Part shown: positions 46,902 through 56,444 of the stretch, one piece after another
Position numbering within the stretch: the stretch's first letter is position 1
How the letters are laid out: every line of letters begins with the position of its first letter
Assembly: GCA_012519205.1 (NCBI GenBank)
Contig: JAAYQR010000022.1
Location: forward strand, 1 to 64,000
Reading direction: 5' to 3'
Source of the DNA: Candidatus Epulonipiscium sp.
GTDB taxonomy: Bacteria; Bacillota; Clostridia; Lachnospirales; Defluviitaleaceae
DNA: 64,000 bases
Notes under the pieces: generated by a model
What the model saw: only the letters and a program-made list of their open reading frames with translations
Told to the model about the DNA's origin: nothing
The model's database searches: none
Program-made: the position numbers and the translations under genes

Positions 46902-48980
46902 TTACACTCTAAATTGTTCTAGGGACTTGCTTAAATTAGTGGTTGCCTCCGATAACTTATCTGCTAATTTAGCCAGTTGTTCGGCAGAACTCGTCTGTTC
47001 CTTACTAACATGTGCAACTTCTTGAAGAGATTTTGCGCTTTTCTCAGCAATATCTGAAATACTTTTAATTGACCCCACAGATTCTTCCTTCTGCCTTCTT
47101 ATATCCTGTATGTTTATATTGGTATCTTCTACCTGCCTGATTATTTTTTGTATGGACTCTGCCATTTCATTAAAAGCATTATTGGCTTTTAAAACGATTT
47201 CTTTTTGTTCTTCAAATATCTCATCTGACATCTCTACCTTGTATACTGTTTTCTCTGTCTTTACTTTAATATTGGATATAATTATCGCAATTGTTTCTGT
47301 AGCTTTTTTTGTCTCTACAGATAATTTGCGGATTTCTTCAGCTACAACCGCAAATCCTTTTCCTGTTTCCCCTGCCTTGGCGGCCTCAATAGCTGCATTT
47401 AAAGCGAGAAGGTTCGTTTGCTCACTGATATCTTCTATAACCTTTACAACTTGAATGACTTCTGAGGTTTCCTCACTTAATTTATTGATTTCTTCATTGA
47501 TTATATTGGAGGATTCTACTGCTGCTTGTGTCTTTTTGTTTAAGTTTTTTATCGTATTTACAGCGTAATCCCTTGATTGTTGGGTTCTATCGACCATATT
47601 CATAATGTTTTCAGTATGCTTTATAATGTCATTGATATTACGAGCTAAGTGTTCCATTGTCCCGTGGGTATTTTCCGATTGCTTTGCCTGTTCTAGGGAG
47701 CCCTTTGCTAAATCATCAACGGCAAAAGAAACCTGTTCTGCTGCTGCTGCCGATAAATGGGAACTGTTTTTTATAATATCATTATCGTTTTCTATTTGTT
47801 TAGCTACATCCGAGGTTTGTATAATTAAATTTTGAATGTTTTGGACCATCTTATTAAAGCTTTTTGCAAATCTTCCTATTTCATTTTTTCCTTCGATAGA
47901 TGAGGCTATCCTTAAGTCCCCACCCTCCACCTTAGCCATGAGATTTATTATGCTCTTTAAGGGGGTAGATATGCTAAAGGCAATAAAAATTCCCACTATG
48001 ATGGATATCAAGACACATATAATGCTAATTATAATAATACTCTTCCTTACAGTAGTCATTTCTGACATTAAAGAGTTTATCGGCTCCTTAGTAACTAATT
48101 TCCAACCATTTTTTGTGGTTCCATAACTTATTACATAATTTGAATCTGTAAAGTTATCTGTTTCTTCATTACTATATATATTGTTTAGATATTCGTCTTC
48201 TAACTCAATTCCTAGCATATCAAAATCCAAATGGGATATGACTTTTCTATCATTATTTAATAGAAATATCTCCAAATCGCTTCCTAAATTTGCTTGTTCA
48301 AAAATCGAGTTGATTCCTTCCATGTTAATACAGATACTTAAAACTCCTATTTGTTCATGGGCTTTTAAGCTTTTTAAGGATGTCAAAATATAGATATACT
48401 CGTAGGAGTCATTAAGACCTGTAACCCATACAGGTGTACCATTGGTATCCTTAACAATCTCCGTAAATTGTCGCAACAATTGGTTTTTATTAATTGCTCT
48501 ACCGTCCCTTGTTGTTATCACGATACCTGAGCCTAAAACATCGCCATTGTCTTTGTAAATATTGGCACCTTCTATATATTCACTGGAGGTTGTTATGGAT
48601 ATTAAAGCCTTGTTTATCTTGTCCAAACTTTGAACCTTTTCAAATGAATTTTTAAACTCCTGCTTTTCAAGGTTTTCCATTAATTCCGTATTAGAAATAA
48701 TCATCCTGGATAAACTTTCAAAATCTTCTATTGTATAATCTATATTTACAGCCATTTGCTTAATCATCTTTTCAGAATAAAGCCCTACCTTGTCTTTAAC
48801 AGTTTTTTCCGCATTGAAATAGGAGAAGCCTGCCACAATAGCTAGGGGAATAATGCTTAATAATATAAAAGCCGTAATTAGTTTTTGAGCGATTCCTATA
48901 TTATTTGTAGAACTAACTCTAGGTTCCTTATGTCTTCCTTGACGCTTTGACTTTTCACGTAATTTTTTTAATTTATACAA
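46902..48980 (-). CDS. Methyl-accepting chemotaxis protein with Cache-type sensor
   Basis: 692 residues. First membrane segment near 30-52, a large extracellular domain of Cache type (about 55-310), a second segment near 315-337, HAMP (about 338-395) and a signalling domain whose tip reads [31 protein letters not shown]. Start is TTG (48980) with AGGAGG seven bases upstream. It lies between a sugar importer and a second chemoreceptor, suggesting attraction to a sugar or its binding protein, but the ligand is unknown. Confidence 0.92.
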   Translation of the reverse strand: MYKLKKLREKSKRQGRHKEPRVSSTNNIGIAQKLITAFILLSIIPLAIVAGFSYFNAEKTVKDKVGLYSEKMIKQMAVNIDYTIEDFESLSRMIISNTELMENLEKQEFKNSFEKVQSLDKINKALISITTSSEYIEGANIYKDNGDVLGSGIVITTRDGRAINKNQLLRQFTEIVKDTNGTPVWVTGLNDSYEYIYILTSLKSLKAHEQIGVLSICINMEGINSIFEQANLGSDLEIFLLNNDRKVISHLDFDMLGIELEDEYLNNIYSNEETDNFTDSNYVISYGTTKNGWKLVTKEPINSLMSEMTTVRKSIIIISIICVLISIIVGIFIAFSISTPLKSIINLMAKVEGGDLRIASSIEGKNEIGRFAKSFNKMVQNIQNLIIQTSDVAKQIENDNDIIKNSSHLSAAAAEQVSFAVDDLAKGSLEQAKQSENTHGTMEHLARNINDIIKHTENIMNMVDRTQQSRDYAVNTIKNLNKKTQAAVESSNIINEEINKLSEETSEVIQVVKVIEDISEQTNLLALNAAIEAAKAGETGKGFAVVAEEIRKLSVETKKATETIAIIISNIKVKTEKTVYKVEMSDEIFEEQKEIVLKANNAFNEMAESIQKIIRQVEDTNINIQDIRRQKEESVGSIKSISDIAEKSAKSLQEVAHVSKEQTSSAEQLAKLADKLSEATTNLSKSLEQFRV

Positions 48981-49012
48981 GAACCTTCCTCCTCATACTT
49001 TCCCCATCTATC

Positions 49013-49052
49013 AAAGAAGGCACCTGCCCTTAAAGCAGCATGTACCTTCTTT
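49013..49052 (-). terminator. Hairpin between the two chemoreceptor genes
   Basis: AAAGAAGG/CCTTCTTT outer arms with internal partial pairing, after the 49073 gene on the minus strand. Likely a weak terminator. Confidence 0.5.
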
Positions 49053-49072
49053 ATCCATTTATAAATTTATTC

Positions 49073-50848
49073 CTATTTAAGTTTAAAACTGTTAATCCTT
49101 TGGTTAAGTATCTTTGCCATTTCATTTAATTGTTGGGAGGTTGCTGACAATTCCTGTGCTGCCGCATTCACCTCTTCCGATGAAGCTGCTATTTGATTGG
49201 ATGTCGCTGATGTCCCTTCTGCATACAAGGATACTGTCTTTACTTTTTCAACTATGCCATCTTTGTTACCATTAATTACAAATATAGATTTACTTACAGC
49301 ATCAATCTGTGGAAGGATACTCTCAATAGATCTTATTATTTCTTTAAAAGATTCTATAGTACTGTTAACTTCTTCTGTTTGAGCTACTAAATGATTCTTC
49401 ACATCGTCTGTTGTTTCTATAACCGTATCTGATTCTTCCTCAATCATATTTATCATATCATCTATGTTTTTAGATGCTCTTTTTGATTGTTCTGCTAGTT
49501 TTCTTATCTCATCGGCAACAACCGCGAATCCTTTCCCTGCCTCCCCTGCTCTAGCAGCCTCGATAGCTGCATTCAAAGCTAGTAAATCCGTCTGATCTGA
49601 AATTGCATTAATCATATTAGTAATGGTTGTTATAGAACTTATGTTTACACCTAATCTTTCAATTTTTTCAATTACTGTACCAAATAAGCTTTCAATGCTC
49701 TTTATAGAAGACATAAGGCTCTCTAGCTTTTCATTTCCACCCTTAGCCATTGTATTCGTGTTCATTGCATTTTCGTGAACATCTTCTATGGAAATAACAA
49801 TACTATCTAATTCCATTCCAAATTCAGTAACACTCTCGCTTATACCTTGTAGTTCATTGTATTGATGAAGAGCACCCTTAGATACATCCTGCACGGCTTC
49901 TGAAACTTGCTCTGCCGATGCGCTCATCTGCTCTGCTACAGAGGCTAAATCATCAGAATATACTTCTATATCTGATGTGCTTTGTTTGACTAATTTAAAT
50001 GCATTGGAAATTTCATCAGATACTTTTGCTAGGGCCTTTCTCATGATTCCAAATTCATTTTTACCATTGATGCTGATTTCTTCCGTAAAATCCCCTTCGG
50101 AAATCTTGTCTAAATTGCCTATCATTAATTTCATGGATTTTCTTATAATTCTTGTAATAACTAAGCTAAAACTTACCAGAAGAAAAAGAGAGATAGTGAT
50201 AATAATTATGTAAAACTTTAAATTGTTATCGTATATAGCTTTATTTTCTTCCTTCAAACCTTCCGCTAGGGATTTATTGTATCTTACCAGTCCTTGTAAA
50301 GAAGAATCAATATTAGATTCTATAGTCTTTACTTTGCTTTGTTGTAAACTTTCCACTTTGCCTTTTTCTGATATAGTTGATTTGATTACTTCCCAGGTTT
50401 CCAAATAATCTTTATATTCTTTTTTGAATTTTTCAAGATATTTAGCTTCGTTTTCGTCCATTTCTATTTGATCGTATTCGTTAATTATACTTTCAATCAA
50501 TTTATGACTAGACTTGATTCTGTTATCATATTCATGATAAAATGTAGTTTCCGTTCCTCGGGATAAATTGTAACGGATTGAATAATATTGATTTTGTAGT
50601 TCTCCTATTTTTACAATCGGCAAAAGCCTATCTTCATAAATTGCCTCTGCATTTCTTTCAATCTTACCCATGGAACTATATCCCAGTGTACCAACAAACA
50701 ACAAAAGGGTAATAGAAAAAAATAAAATTAATATTATGCCGGTAACAATCTTTATACCCTTTTTGCTCTCTTTTTTTAAAGAATCTTTAGAAGGATGCTG
50801 GCTTTTCAGGACACTCTTTTTAGGCTTAAGCAGTTTAAGTTTCTTCAT
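49073..50848 (-). CDS. Methyl-accepting chemotaxis protein with four-helix-bundle sensor
   Basis: 591 residues. Cytoplasmic Lys-rich start, membrane segment near 32-55, a short helical extracellular domain (about 58-210; the 4HB_MCP pattern), a second segment near 213-233, HAMP, and a signalling tip [34 protein letters not shown]. Its promoter (50963-50991) faces away from the glucan phosphorylase promoter and shares the MalR-like operator at 50988, so this receptor probably belongs to the maltodextrin regulon. Confidence 0.92.
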   Translation of the reverse strand: MKKLKLLKPKKSVLKSQHPSKDSLKKESKKGIKIVTGIILILFFSITLLLFVGTLGYSSMGKIERNAEAIYEDRLLPIVKIGELQNQYYSIRYNLSRGTETTFYHEYDNRIKSSHKLIESIINEYDQIEMDENEAKYLEKFKKEYKDYLETWEVIKSTISEKGKVESLQQSKVKTIESNIDSSLQGLVRYNKSLAEGLKEENKAIYDNNLKFYIIIITISLFLLVSFSLVITRIIRKSMKLMIGNLDKISEGDFTEEISINGKNEFGIMRKALAKVSDEISNAFKLVKQSTSDIEVYSDDLASVAEQMSASAEQVSEAVQDVSKGALHQYNELQGISESVTEFGMELDSIVISIEDVHENAMNTNTMAKGGNEKLESLMSSIKSIESLFGTVIEKIERLGVNISSITTITNMINAISDQTDLLALNAAIEAARAGEAGKGFAVVADEIRKLAEQSKRASKNIDDMINMIEEESDTVIETTDDVKNHLVAQTEEVNSTIESFKEIIRSIESILPQIDAVSKSIFVINGNKDGIVEKVKTVSLYAEGTSATSNQIAASSEEVNAAAQELSATSQQLNEMAKILNQRINSFKLK

Positions 50849-50962
50849 GGCAAAATCCCTCCTTTTTCTGGCAGCTTAGTTCATTTAATTTTCTTACTGC
50901 TTGACGTTTTGTTAGTTCATTTGTACAATAAAGATACGGTATTAATAAATATTTTTAATGCT

Positions 50963-50991
50963 ATTATACAATAAATAAATAATTAATGCAA
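50963..50991 (-). promoter_or_regulatory. Sigma-A promoter of the chemoreceptor gene
   Basis: Minus strand TTGCAT, 17 bases, TATAAT. Its -35 box overlaps the palindromic operator at 50988-50999. The rest of the gap down to the ribosome site (50849-50962) shows nothing else clear. Confidence 0.7.
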
Positions 50992-50999
50992 CCGATTGC
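50988..50999. promoter_or_regulatory. MalR-type operator between divergent promoters
   Basis: GCAACCGATTGC, one of three GCAA-NCGN-TTGC sites in this locus. It overlaps the -35 boxes of both divergent promoters, so one repressor dimer could silence both the chemoreceptor and the glucan phosphorylase. Confidence 0.75.
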
Positions 51000-51024
51000 G
51001 TTAATTATATTTTTTTTGTATAAT
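50996..51024 (+). promoter_or_regulatory. Sigma-A promoter of the glucan phosphorylase gene
   Basis: TTGCGT, 17 bases, TATAAT. The leader of about 130 bases holds a long-loop inverted repeat (AAAACTTAA at 51063, TTAAGTTTT ending at 51110). Confidence 0.75.
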
Positions 51025-51162
51025 ATTAGATAAGATTTAAAATGTTATAGTAAAGTGCTGCTAAAACTTAATACATAATCATATAAAATAAAGTATCTGT
51101 TTTAAGTTTTTGGGCGCAGTTTTACTGATATTTTAAAAAATAATTATTTTAGGAGGGTTCAC

Positions 51163-52779
51163 ATGGTTAATAAAAACTTACCAAAGGTTGCCTATTTCTG
51201 TATGGAGTATGGTCTTGATGTATCCTTAAAGACCTATGCAGGTGGACTTGGAATATTAGCTGGGGACTATATGAAAGGTGCTAAAGATCATAATTTCCCT
51301 ATTATTGGGATTGGTCTTAAATGGAAACAAGGATATACCGATCAAAAAATTGGTGAAGATGGTCGTCCTTACGATACATATCATAATTATGACTATGATT
51401 GTATGAAAGATACAGGGGTTAAGGTTACTGTAAAAATCCGTCAAAGAGATGTTGTATGTAAGGTTTGGGAAGTTACCGAATTTGGAACTAATCCATTGTA
51501 TCTTCTAGATACAGACCTTCCTGAAAATGAAGATAATTGGATTACCGGCCAATTATATGGATGGTTTGGGGAAGAAAGAATTGCTCAAGAAATGGTTTTA
51601 GGTATTGGGGGAGTTAGAGCTCTTAGGGCTTTAGGTATTGATGTAGATGTTTATCACTTTAATGAAGGTCATGCACTTTTTGCAGGCTTTGAATTAGTAA
51701 AGGAAAGAATGGATAAAGGAATGACTTTCGCAGAAGCTGCAGAAGCTTCAAGAGATGAAATTGTATTTACAACCCATACTCCTATTGTACAAGGAAACGA
51801 ATCCCACTACTTGGATAGACTTATGTACATGGGTGCTAATAATGGGCTAACCCTAGAACAATTGGTTTCCCTAGGCGGTTCTCCATTCAATATGACTGTA
51901 GGGGCTCTTAAGTTATCAAGAAAGTCCAATGCAGTTGCTCAACTTCATAACGAAACCGCAAATAAAATGTGGGCTCATATAGACAACCGTTCTGAAATTG
52001 TAGGGATTACTAATGCGATTCATCTACCAACTTGGGTTGACAATCGCATGGTTGATGCCGCGACTAATGGTGGAGACTTATGGGAAATCCATATGGAAAA
52101 CAAGAAAAAACTAGTAGATTTCGTTGAAGAAAGAAATGGAGTTAAACTAGATGCCAATAAGCTTCTCATTGGTTTCTCAAGAAGAGCTGCTCCATATAAG
52201 AGAAGTAACTTTATTTTCACAGATGAAAGCATTATTGATCCTTTGTTGAAGGAAGGCAAACTCCAAATTGTATTCTCCGGTAAAGCTCATCCCCTAGATG
52301 ATACCGGAAAAGAAATCGTTGAAAATATAGTTCGTATGTCTAAAAAATACCCTAATGCAGTGGTTTTCCTTGAAAATTATGATATGACTATTGGTGCCAT
52401 GCTTACAAGAGGTTCTGATGTATGGTTGAATAATCCAAGAAGACCTAAGGAAGCTAGCGGAACTTCCGGAATGAAAGCAGCTATGAATGGAATCCTAAAC
52501 CTAAGCACCCTAGATGGATGGTGGCCAGAAGCCTGTGATCATGGTGTTAATGGATGGCAATTCGGGGATGGTTTTGAAAGTGAAGATGAAAAAGTATTAG
52601 ATGCCCATGATTTAAAGGCTCTTTATAAAGTACTTTTAGAAGAAGTGCTGCCAACCTATTACGATAATCGCGATAAATGGGTTGAAATGATGAAAGAAAG
52701 TATCTTAAGTACAAAAGACAAATTTGCAGTTAAAAGAATGCTAGAAGAGTATTACGAAAAACTTTATATCAAGGCATAA
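51163..52779 (+). CDS. glgP: Alpha-glucan phosphorylase (GT35, short form)
   Basis: 538 residues. It cleaves alpha-1,4-glucans with phosphate to alpha-glucose-1-phosphate. This is the short phosphorylase type, far below the 800 or so residues of classical GlgP. Motifs: PKVAYFCMEYGLDVSLKTYAGGLG at the N-terminus, FNEGHALFAGFEL near 165, and RPKEASGTSGMKAAMNGILNLS near 430, containing the pyridoxal-phosphate lysine. The ATG has AGGAGG just upstream. It is monocistronic, followed by a hairpin, and controlled by the operator at 50988. Confidence 0.92.
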   Translation: MVNKNLPKVAYFCMEYGLDVSLKTYAGGLGILAGDYMKGAKDHNFPIIGIGLKWKQGYTDQKIGEDGRPYDTYHNYDYDCMKDTGVKVTVKIRQRDVVCKVWEVTEFGTNPLYLLDTDLPENEDNWITGQLYGWFGEERIAQEMVLGIGGVRALRALGIDVDVYHFNEGHALFAGFELVKERMDKGMTFAEAAEASRDEIVFTTHTPIVQGNESHYLDRLMYMGANNGLTLEQLVSLGGSPFNMTVGALKLSRKSNAVAQLHNETANKMWAHIDNRSEIVGITNAIHLPTWVDNRMVDAATNGGDLWEIHMENKKKLVDFVEERNGVKLDANKLLIGFSRRAAPYKRSNFIFTDESIIDPLLKEGKLQIVFSGKAHPLDDTGKEIVENIVRMSKKYPNAVVFLENYDMTIGAMLTRGSDVWLNNPRRPKEASGTSGMKAAMNGILNLSTLDGWWPEACDHGVNGWQFGDGFESEDEKVLDAHDLKALYKVLLEEVLPTYYDNRDKWVEMMKESILSTKDKFAVKRMLEEYYEKLYIKA

Positions 52780-52784
52780 AACTT

Positions 52785-52803
52785 GGGCGAACATTGTTCG
52801 CCC
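52785..52803 (+). terminator. Hairpin after the glucan phosphorylase gene
   Basis: GGGCGAAC/GTTCGCCC with an ATT loop, then TTAC; same element as at 35399. Confidence 0.5.
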
Positions 52804-52844
52804 TTACTTAAATAATTTATGAAATCTTTGCCTAGATGTACAAG

Positions 52845-52856
52845 GCAAACGGTTGC
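52845..52856. promoter_or_regulatory. MalR-type operator before the amylase gene
   Basis: GCAAACGGTTGC, the second of the three GCAA-NCGN-TTGC palindromes, 28 bases before the amylase start. No clear sigma-A promoter was found beside it. Confidence 0.7.
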
Positions 52857-52884
52857 TTATTAATTCATATTAGGGAGGGATAAT

Positions 52885-54402
52885 TTGAAAAGGTTGCTCT
52901 TATTTTTCCTAGTTCTTTTACTTTTTACAGGATGTAATCCAAAACAAGCTCCCGAACAAATAGAAGACAAATCTCATATAAAGCAAGAATCCTCCACTAA
53001 AGAGGAAAATAATAATACTCCTTCGGTGGATTCTGAAATTAAATATACTGTTAAAAATGATGGTGGAAATTTTTCAAGTGAAGATTTAATTTACTTTATT
53101 ATGGTGGATAGATTTTATGATGGGGATGAAACAAATAACAATTTCGATGATGTCGATAAAAATGATCCAATAAAATTTCATGGGGGAGATATTAAAGGAA
53201 TAATTGAGAAACTTGATTATATAAAATCCCTAGGAGCTACTGCCATCTGGCTTACCCCGGTTCTTAAAAATGAGCCTAATGGCTATCACGGTTACTGGAC
53301 TTATGATTTCTATGATGTCGATCCTCATTTTGGTTCTATGAAGGATTTAAAATTATTAGTTGAAAAGGCACATAGTATGGACATAAAGGTATTATTTGAC
53401 CATATTGTAAATCACACAGGATACAACCATCCTTGGGTAACCGCTCCTGAGAAAGAAGATTGGTTCCACCCAAAAAAGGACATTACCAATTGGAATGACC
53501 AAAAACAGGTTGAGGATGGATGGCTCCATGGTCTCCCAGACCTAAATCAGGATAATCCTGAAGTTAGTAAATATCTTTATGATAACACCCTTTGGTGGAT
53601 TGAAAATACCGGTATTGATGGCATGAGACTTGATACCATGCGCCATGTATCAAAGGAATTTTGGAATGAATTTGCTAAGGAAATCAAAGATAAATATCCC
53701 GATTTTTATTTAATTGGGGAAGTCTGGAACAATAATCCAAGGTATCTAGAGTTATATCATCAGGTAGGAATTGACGGTATGACAAATTATCCTCTATTTG
53801 ATGGAATTAGAGATACCTTTAAACAGTTTGGGAAAACCAGTGCCCTAGTAAGTGCTATCGAAAAGGAAAAGTTCTATTCTAATCCCGAGATAAATGGGGT
53901 ATTTCTAGATAATCATGACAATAAAAGACTAATAACCCAGGCTGGGGATAATGGGGAAGAATATCTAAGACAAGCTCTAGCTTTTGTCATGACCTATAAA
54001 GCCATTCCTGTAATCTATTATGGAACAGAAATAGCCATGGAAGGCGGAGATGATCCTGATAACAGAAGGGATATGCAGTGGGAAAAAATTCAGGATTCTA
54101 AAACCTTAGAATTCTATAAGACCTTAGTTACCTTAAGGCAAAGCAATGAGGCTCTAAAATCTGGAGAGTTTAAACTCTTAGATTATGATAATGAATTTAT
54201 TTCATACAGTAGATATACTGATGATAAAGCTGTTATTGTAATAATTAACATAAAAGATAAGCAAAAAGAGGTAAGTATTGACATTGATCATTCTGCTATT
54301 TCTTTTAAAAATATATTCAGCGACACCGTTTATTCAGCTGGAAATGGTAAAATAAAAATAGACCTTAAGCCTTTTGATATAATCATATTAGAATCAAAGT
54401 AG
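52885..54402 (+). CDS. GH13 alpha-amylase, cell-surface lipoprotein
   Basis: 505 residues. Signal peptide and lipobox LLFTGCN put it on the outer face of the membrane; a polar linker follows. The GH13 barrel is intact: LFDHIVNHTG (region I), GMRLDTMRH with the nucleophile Asp, LIGEVWNN with the acid Glu, and FLDNHDNKR with the third Asp. Start is TTG (52885) with GGGAGG upstream. It should degrade starch to maltodextrins for the importer at 55.6-59.1 kb. Exact product pattern (amylase or pullulanase-like) is not certain. Confidence 0.9.
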   Translation: MKRLLLFFLVLLLFTGCNPKQAPEQIEDKSHIKQESSTKEENNNTPSVDSEIKYTVKNDGGNFSSEDLIYFIMVDRFYDGDETNNNFDDVDKNDPIKFHGGDIKGIIEKLDYIKSLGATAIWLTPVLKNEPNGYHGYWTYDFYDVDPHFGSMKDLKLLVEKAHSMDIKVLFDHIVNHTGYNHPWVTAPEKEDWFHPKKDITNWNDQKQVEDGWLHGLPDLNQDNPEVSKYLYDNTLWWIENTGIDGMRLDTMRHVSKEFWNEFAKEIKDKYPDFYLIGEVWNNNPRYLELYHQVGIDGMTNYPLFDGIRDTFKQFGKTSALVSAIEKEKFYSNPEINGVFLDNHDNKRLITQAGDNGEEYLRQALAFVMTYKAIPVIYYGTEIAMEGGDDPDNRRDMQWEKIQDSKTLEFYKTLVTLRQSNEALKSGEFKLLDYDNEFISYSRYTDDKAVIVIINIKDKQKEVSIDIDHSAISFKNIFSDTVYSAGNGKIKIDLKPFDIIILESK

Positions 54403-54428
54403 CCCTACTTTTTTAGTAGGGCTTTTTG
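54400..54428. terminator. Bidirectional terminator between amylase and malR-like genes
   Basis: AGCCCTACT/AGTAGGGCT with a 5-base T loop and T-run, overlapping the amylase stop and the 3' end of the regulator gene. Confidence 0.8.
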
Positions 54429-55430
54429 TGTTGACTCTCTTTCTATAAAATTTGTTTCTATTATATAATGGGTGGCTATTTCCCCTTTTTCTATGCTACT
54501 TTCTAGCTTATTGATGAGAAGCTTAGTTGCATAGTATCCGATTTTTTCTGCTTTAATATCTACAGAAGAGAGGGAAGGAGTTTGGTAAGGGGCAAGGGAG
54601 GTATTATTAAACCCCGCGACTAAAACTTCCCCCATGTCTTTTTCTTTGATTGCCTTTAATACTCCAAAGGCAATCAAATCATCCGTTGTTACAATAGCAT
54701 GGGGAATAGTATATTCCATGAGTTCTTTTGCACCTTCATAACCTTTTAATTCAGAAAACTCTGAGGTAATAATAAGGTTATCATCTATGCTTATACCTCT
54801 TCCTTCTAGAGCTCTTTTATATCCCGCCAATCTATCCTTTGTAACATTAAATTGCTCCGGTCCACCAATAAAAGCAATCTTTTTATTGCCTCTTTCAATG
54901 AGGGTAGTAACTACATTATACATAGCTTGAAAATTATCATTGTCAACCCATAACACATTAGAGGTATCTTTTGGACGTCCTACAACAACAAATGGATACT
55001 TAATGTCTTTAAGATATTCTATAGATTCATCTTCTTCTCTTGCAGACAGTAGTATAATGCCATCTACCCACTTACTATGGATATACTTTTTAATAAATTC
55101 CATTTCTTGTTCTTCATTATCACTATAACTATACATAATATAGTACCCTCTTTTTTGTGCGTATACACTTATTCCTCGCATAGCTTGAATAAAGAAAGGG
55201 TTATTAAATAAATCTTCATCTGTATTGGGAAGTAAAACTCCCAAGGTCTTTGTGGATCTATTTGCCAAACTTCTTGCTATGGCATTAGGGTGATAATGTA
55301 ACTGCTTCATTGCCTTTAAAACTCTTTTTTTTGTTTCATCGCTAATCTTAGGATTATCTGCTATTACCCTAGAAACAGTAGAAGGCGATACATTAGCTGC
55401 CTTAGCCACATCCTTAATCGTAACTACCAT
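54405..55430 (-). CDS. malR: LacI-family regulator, probable maltodextrin regulator MalR
   Basis: 341 residues. N-terminal VTIKDVAKAANVSPSTVSRV helix-turn-helix, the hinge RSLANRSTKTLGVLL, then a sugar-binding-like domain ending before the terminator. It sits between the amylase and malG. Three GCAA-NCGN-TTGC palindromes in the locus match the operator type bound by MalR-like members of this family. Regulation by maltodextrin is inferred from context. Confidence 0.85.
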   Translation of the reverse strand: MVVTIKDVAKAANVSPSTVSRVIADNPKISDETKKRVLKAMKQLHYHPNAIARSLANRSTKTLGVLLPNTDEDLFNNPFFIQAMRGISVYAQKRGYYIMYSYSDNEEQEMEFIKKYIHSKWVDGIILLSAREEDESIEYLKDIKYPFVVVGRPKDTSNVLWVDNDNFQAMYNVVTTLIERGNKKIAFIGGPEQFNVTKDRLAGYKRALEGRGISIDDNLIITSEFSELKGYEGAKELMEYTIPHAIVTTDDLIAFGVLKAIKEKDMGEVLVAGFNNTSLAPYQTPSLSSVDIKAEKIGYYATKLLINKLESSIEKGEIATHYIIETNFIERESTQKALLKK

Positions 55431-55565
55431 AACTACTCACTTCCTACTCCAATAATTCATGTTCTTCATAATTTCATAATCCTTATAAGAATAGCATATT
55501 TCTAAATATTTTGGTAGTACTAGTAAAATATTTTTACTTAGTATAAAAATAATTTTAAATAATTA

Positions 55566-56444
55566 TTAACCTTTAGTAGCTCCTGCAGATAAACCTTGTA
55601 CAATGTATTTTTGTAAGAATAAAAATAGTATTGTAATCGGAATTGCTACTAAGATAGAGCCCGCTGCAAATCTTGTAAAATAGGTGTTTTGGTTTTCTTG
55701 AATCCACTGGAATAATCCTAGAGCTAAAGTTCGCTTATTAGATGACCTAAGAACTATTTGTGGGAATATAAAATCAAACCAAGGTCCTATGAAATTACTT
55801 ATAGCCACGAAGGTAATGATAGGTTTTGCAAGGGGTATAATAATTTTTCTAAATATGGTGATATTACTTGCCCCATCAATTTTGGCAGCCTCATCAAGAC
55901 TTCTTGGAATTCCTTCAAAATAACCCTTACAAAGCCATGTATTGTATGGAATCTGTCCTGAAGCATAAACCAATATTAACCCTAAATGGGTATTTAATAA
56001 ATTAAGTCTAAATAAAAGAACATATATGGCTGTCATTGACATAAAGGCCGGGAACATTTGTAATATTAATATTGTCATTATAGTTAATTTTCTTCCCCTA
56101 AATGTAAACCTTGAAAAAACATATGCCGTTAGAGTTGTGAAAACAACCGATAAAACCATATTAGCTGTTGCTATTTTTATGGTATTAAGATACCATATGG
56201 CGTAATCCGTTTCGGTAAACAAATCAATATAATGCTTAAAAGTAGGGTTCTTGGGAAACATTGTAGAACTAAAAAGACTGCTTCCCGAGTTAAGAGAAGA
56301 ACCTACAATCCATAAAACTGGTGCCAATATAATTGCTGACATCAGTATAAGTAATCCATAAACAAAAATCATCTTTATAATCCTTAAGGGACTAAATCTT
56401 TTATTTAATTCTGGAATTTGGTTGTTTAGCTTCGTATCCATCAC
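55566..56444 (-). CDS. malG: Maltodextrin ABC importer permease MalG
   Basis: 292 residues, six membrane segments, EAA motif LDEAAKIDGASNITIFRKIIIP near 190-210. The start overlaps the malF stop (ATGA), so translation is coupled. Its substrate is inferred from the surrounding amylase, glucosidases and phosphorylases. No ATPase gene in the locus. Confidence 0.92.
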   Translation of the reverse strand: MMDTKLNNQIPELNKRFSPLRIIKMIFVYGLLILMSAIILAPVLWIVGSSLNSGSSLFSSTMFPKNPTFKHYIDLFTETDYAIWYLNTIKIATANMVLSVVFTTLTAYVFSRFTFRGRKLTIMTILILQMFPAFMSMTAIYVLLFRLNLLNTHLGLILVYASGQIPYNTWLCKGYFEGIPRSLDEAAKIDGASNITIFRKIIIPLAKPIITFVAISNFIGPWFDFIFPQIVLRSSNKRTLALGLFQWIQENQNTYFTRFAAGSILVAIPITILFLFLQKYIVQGLSAGATKG

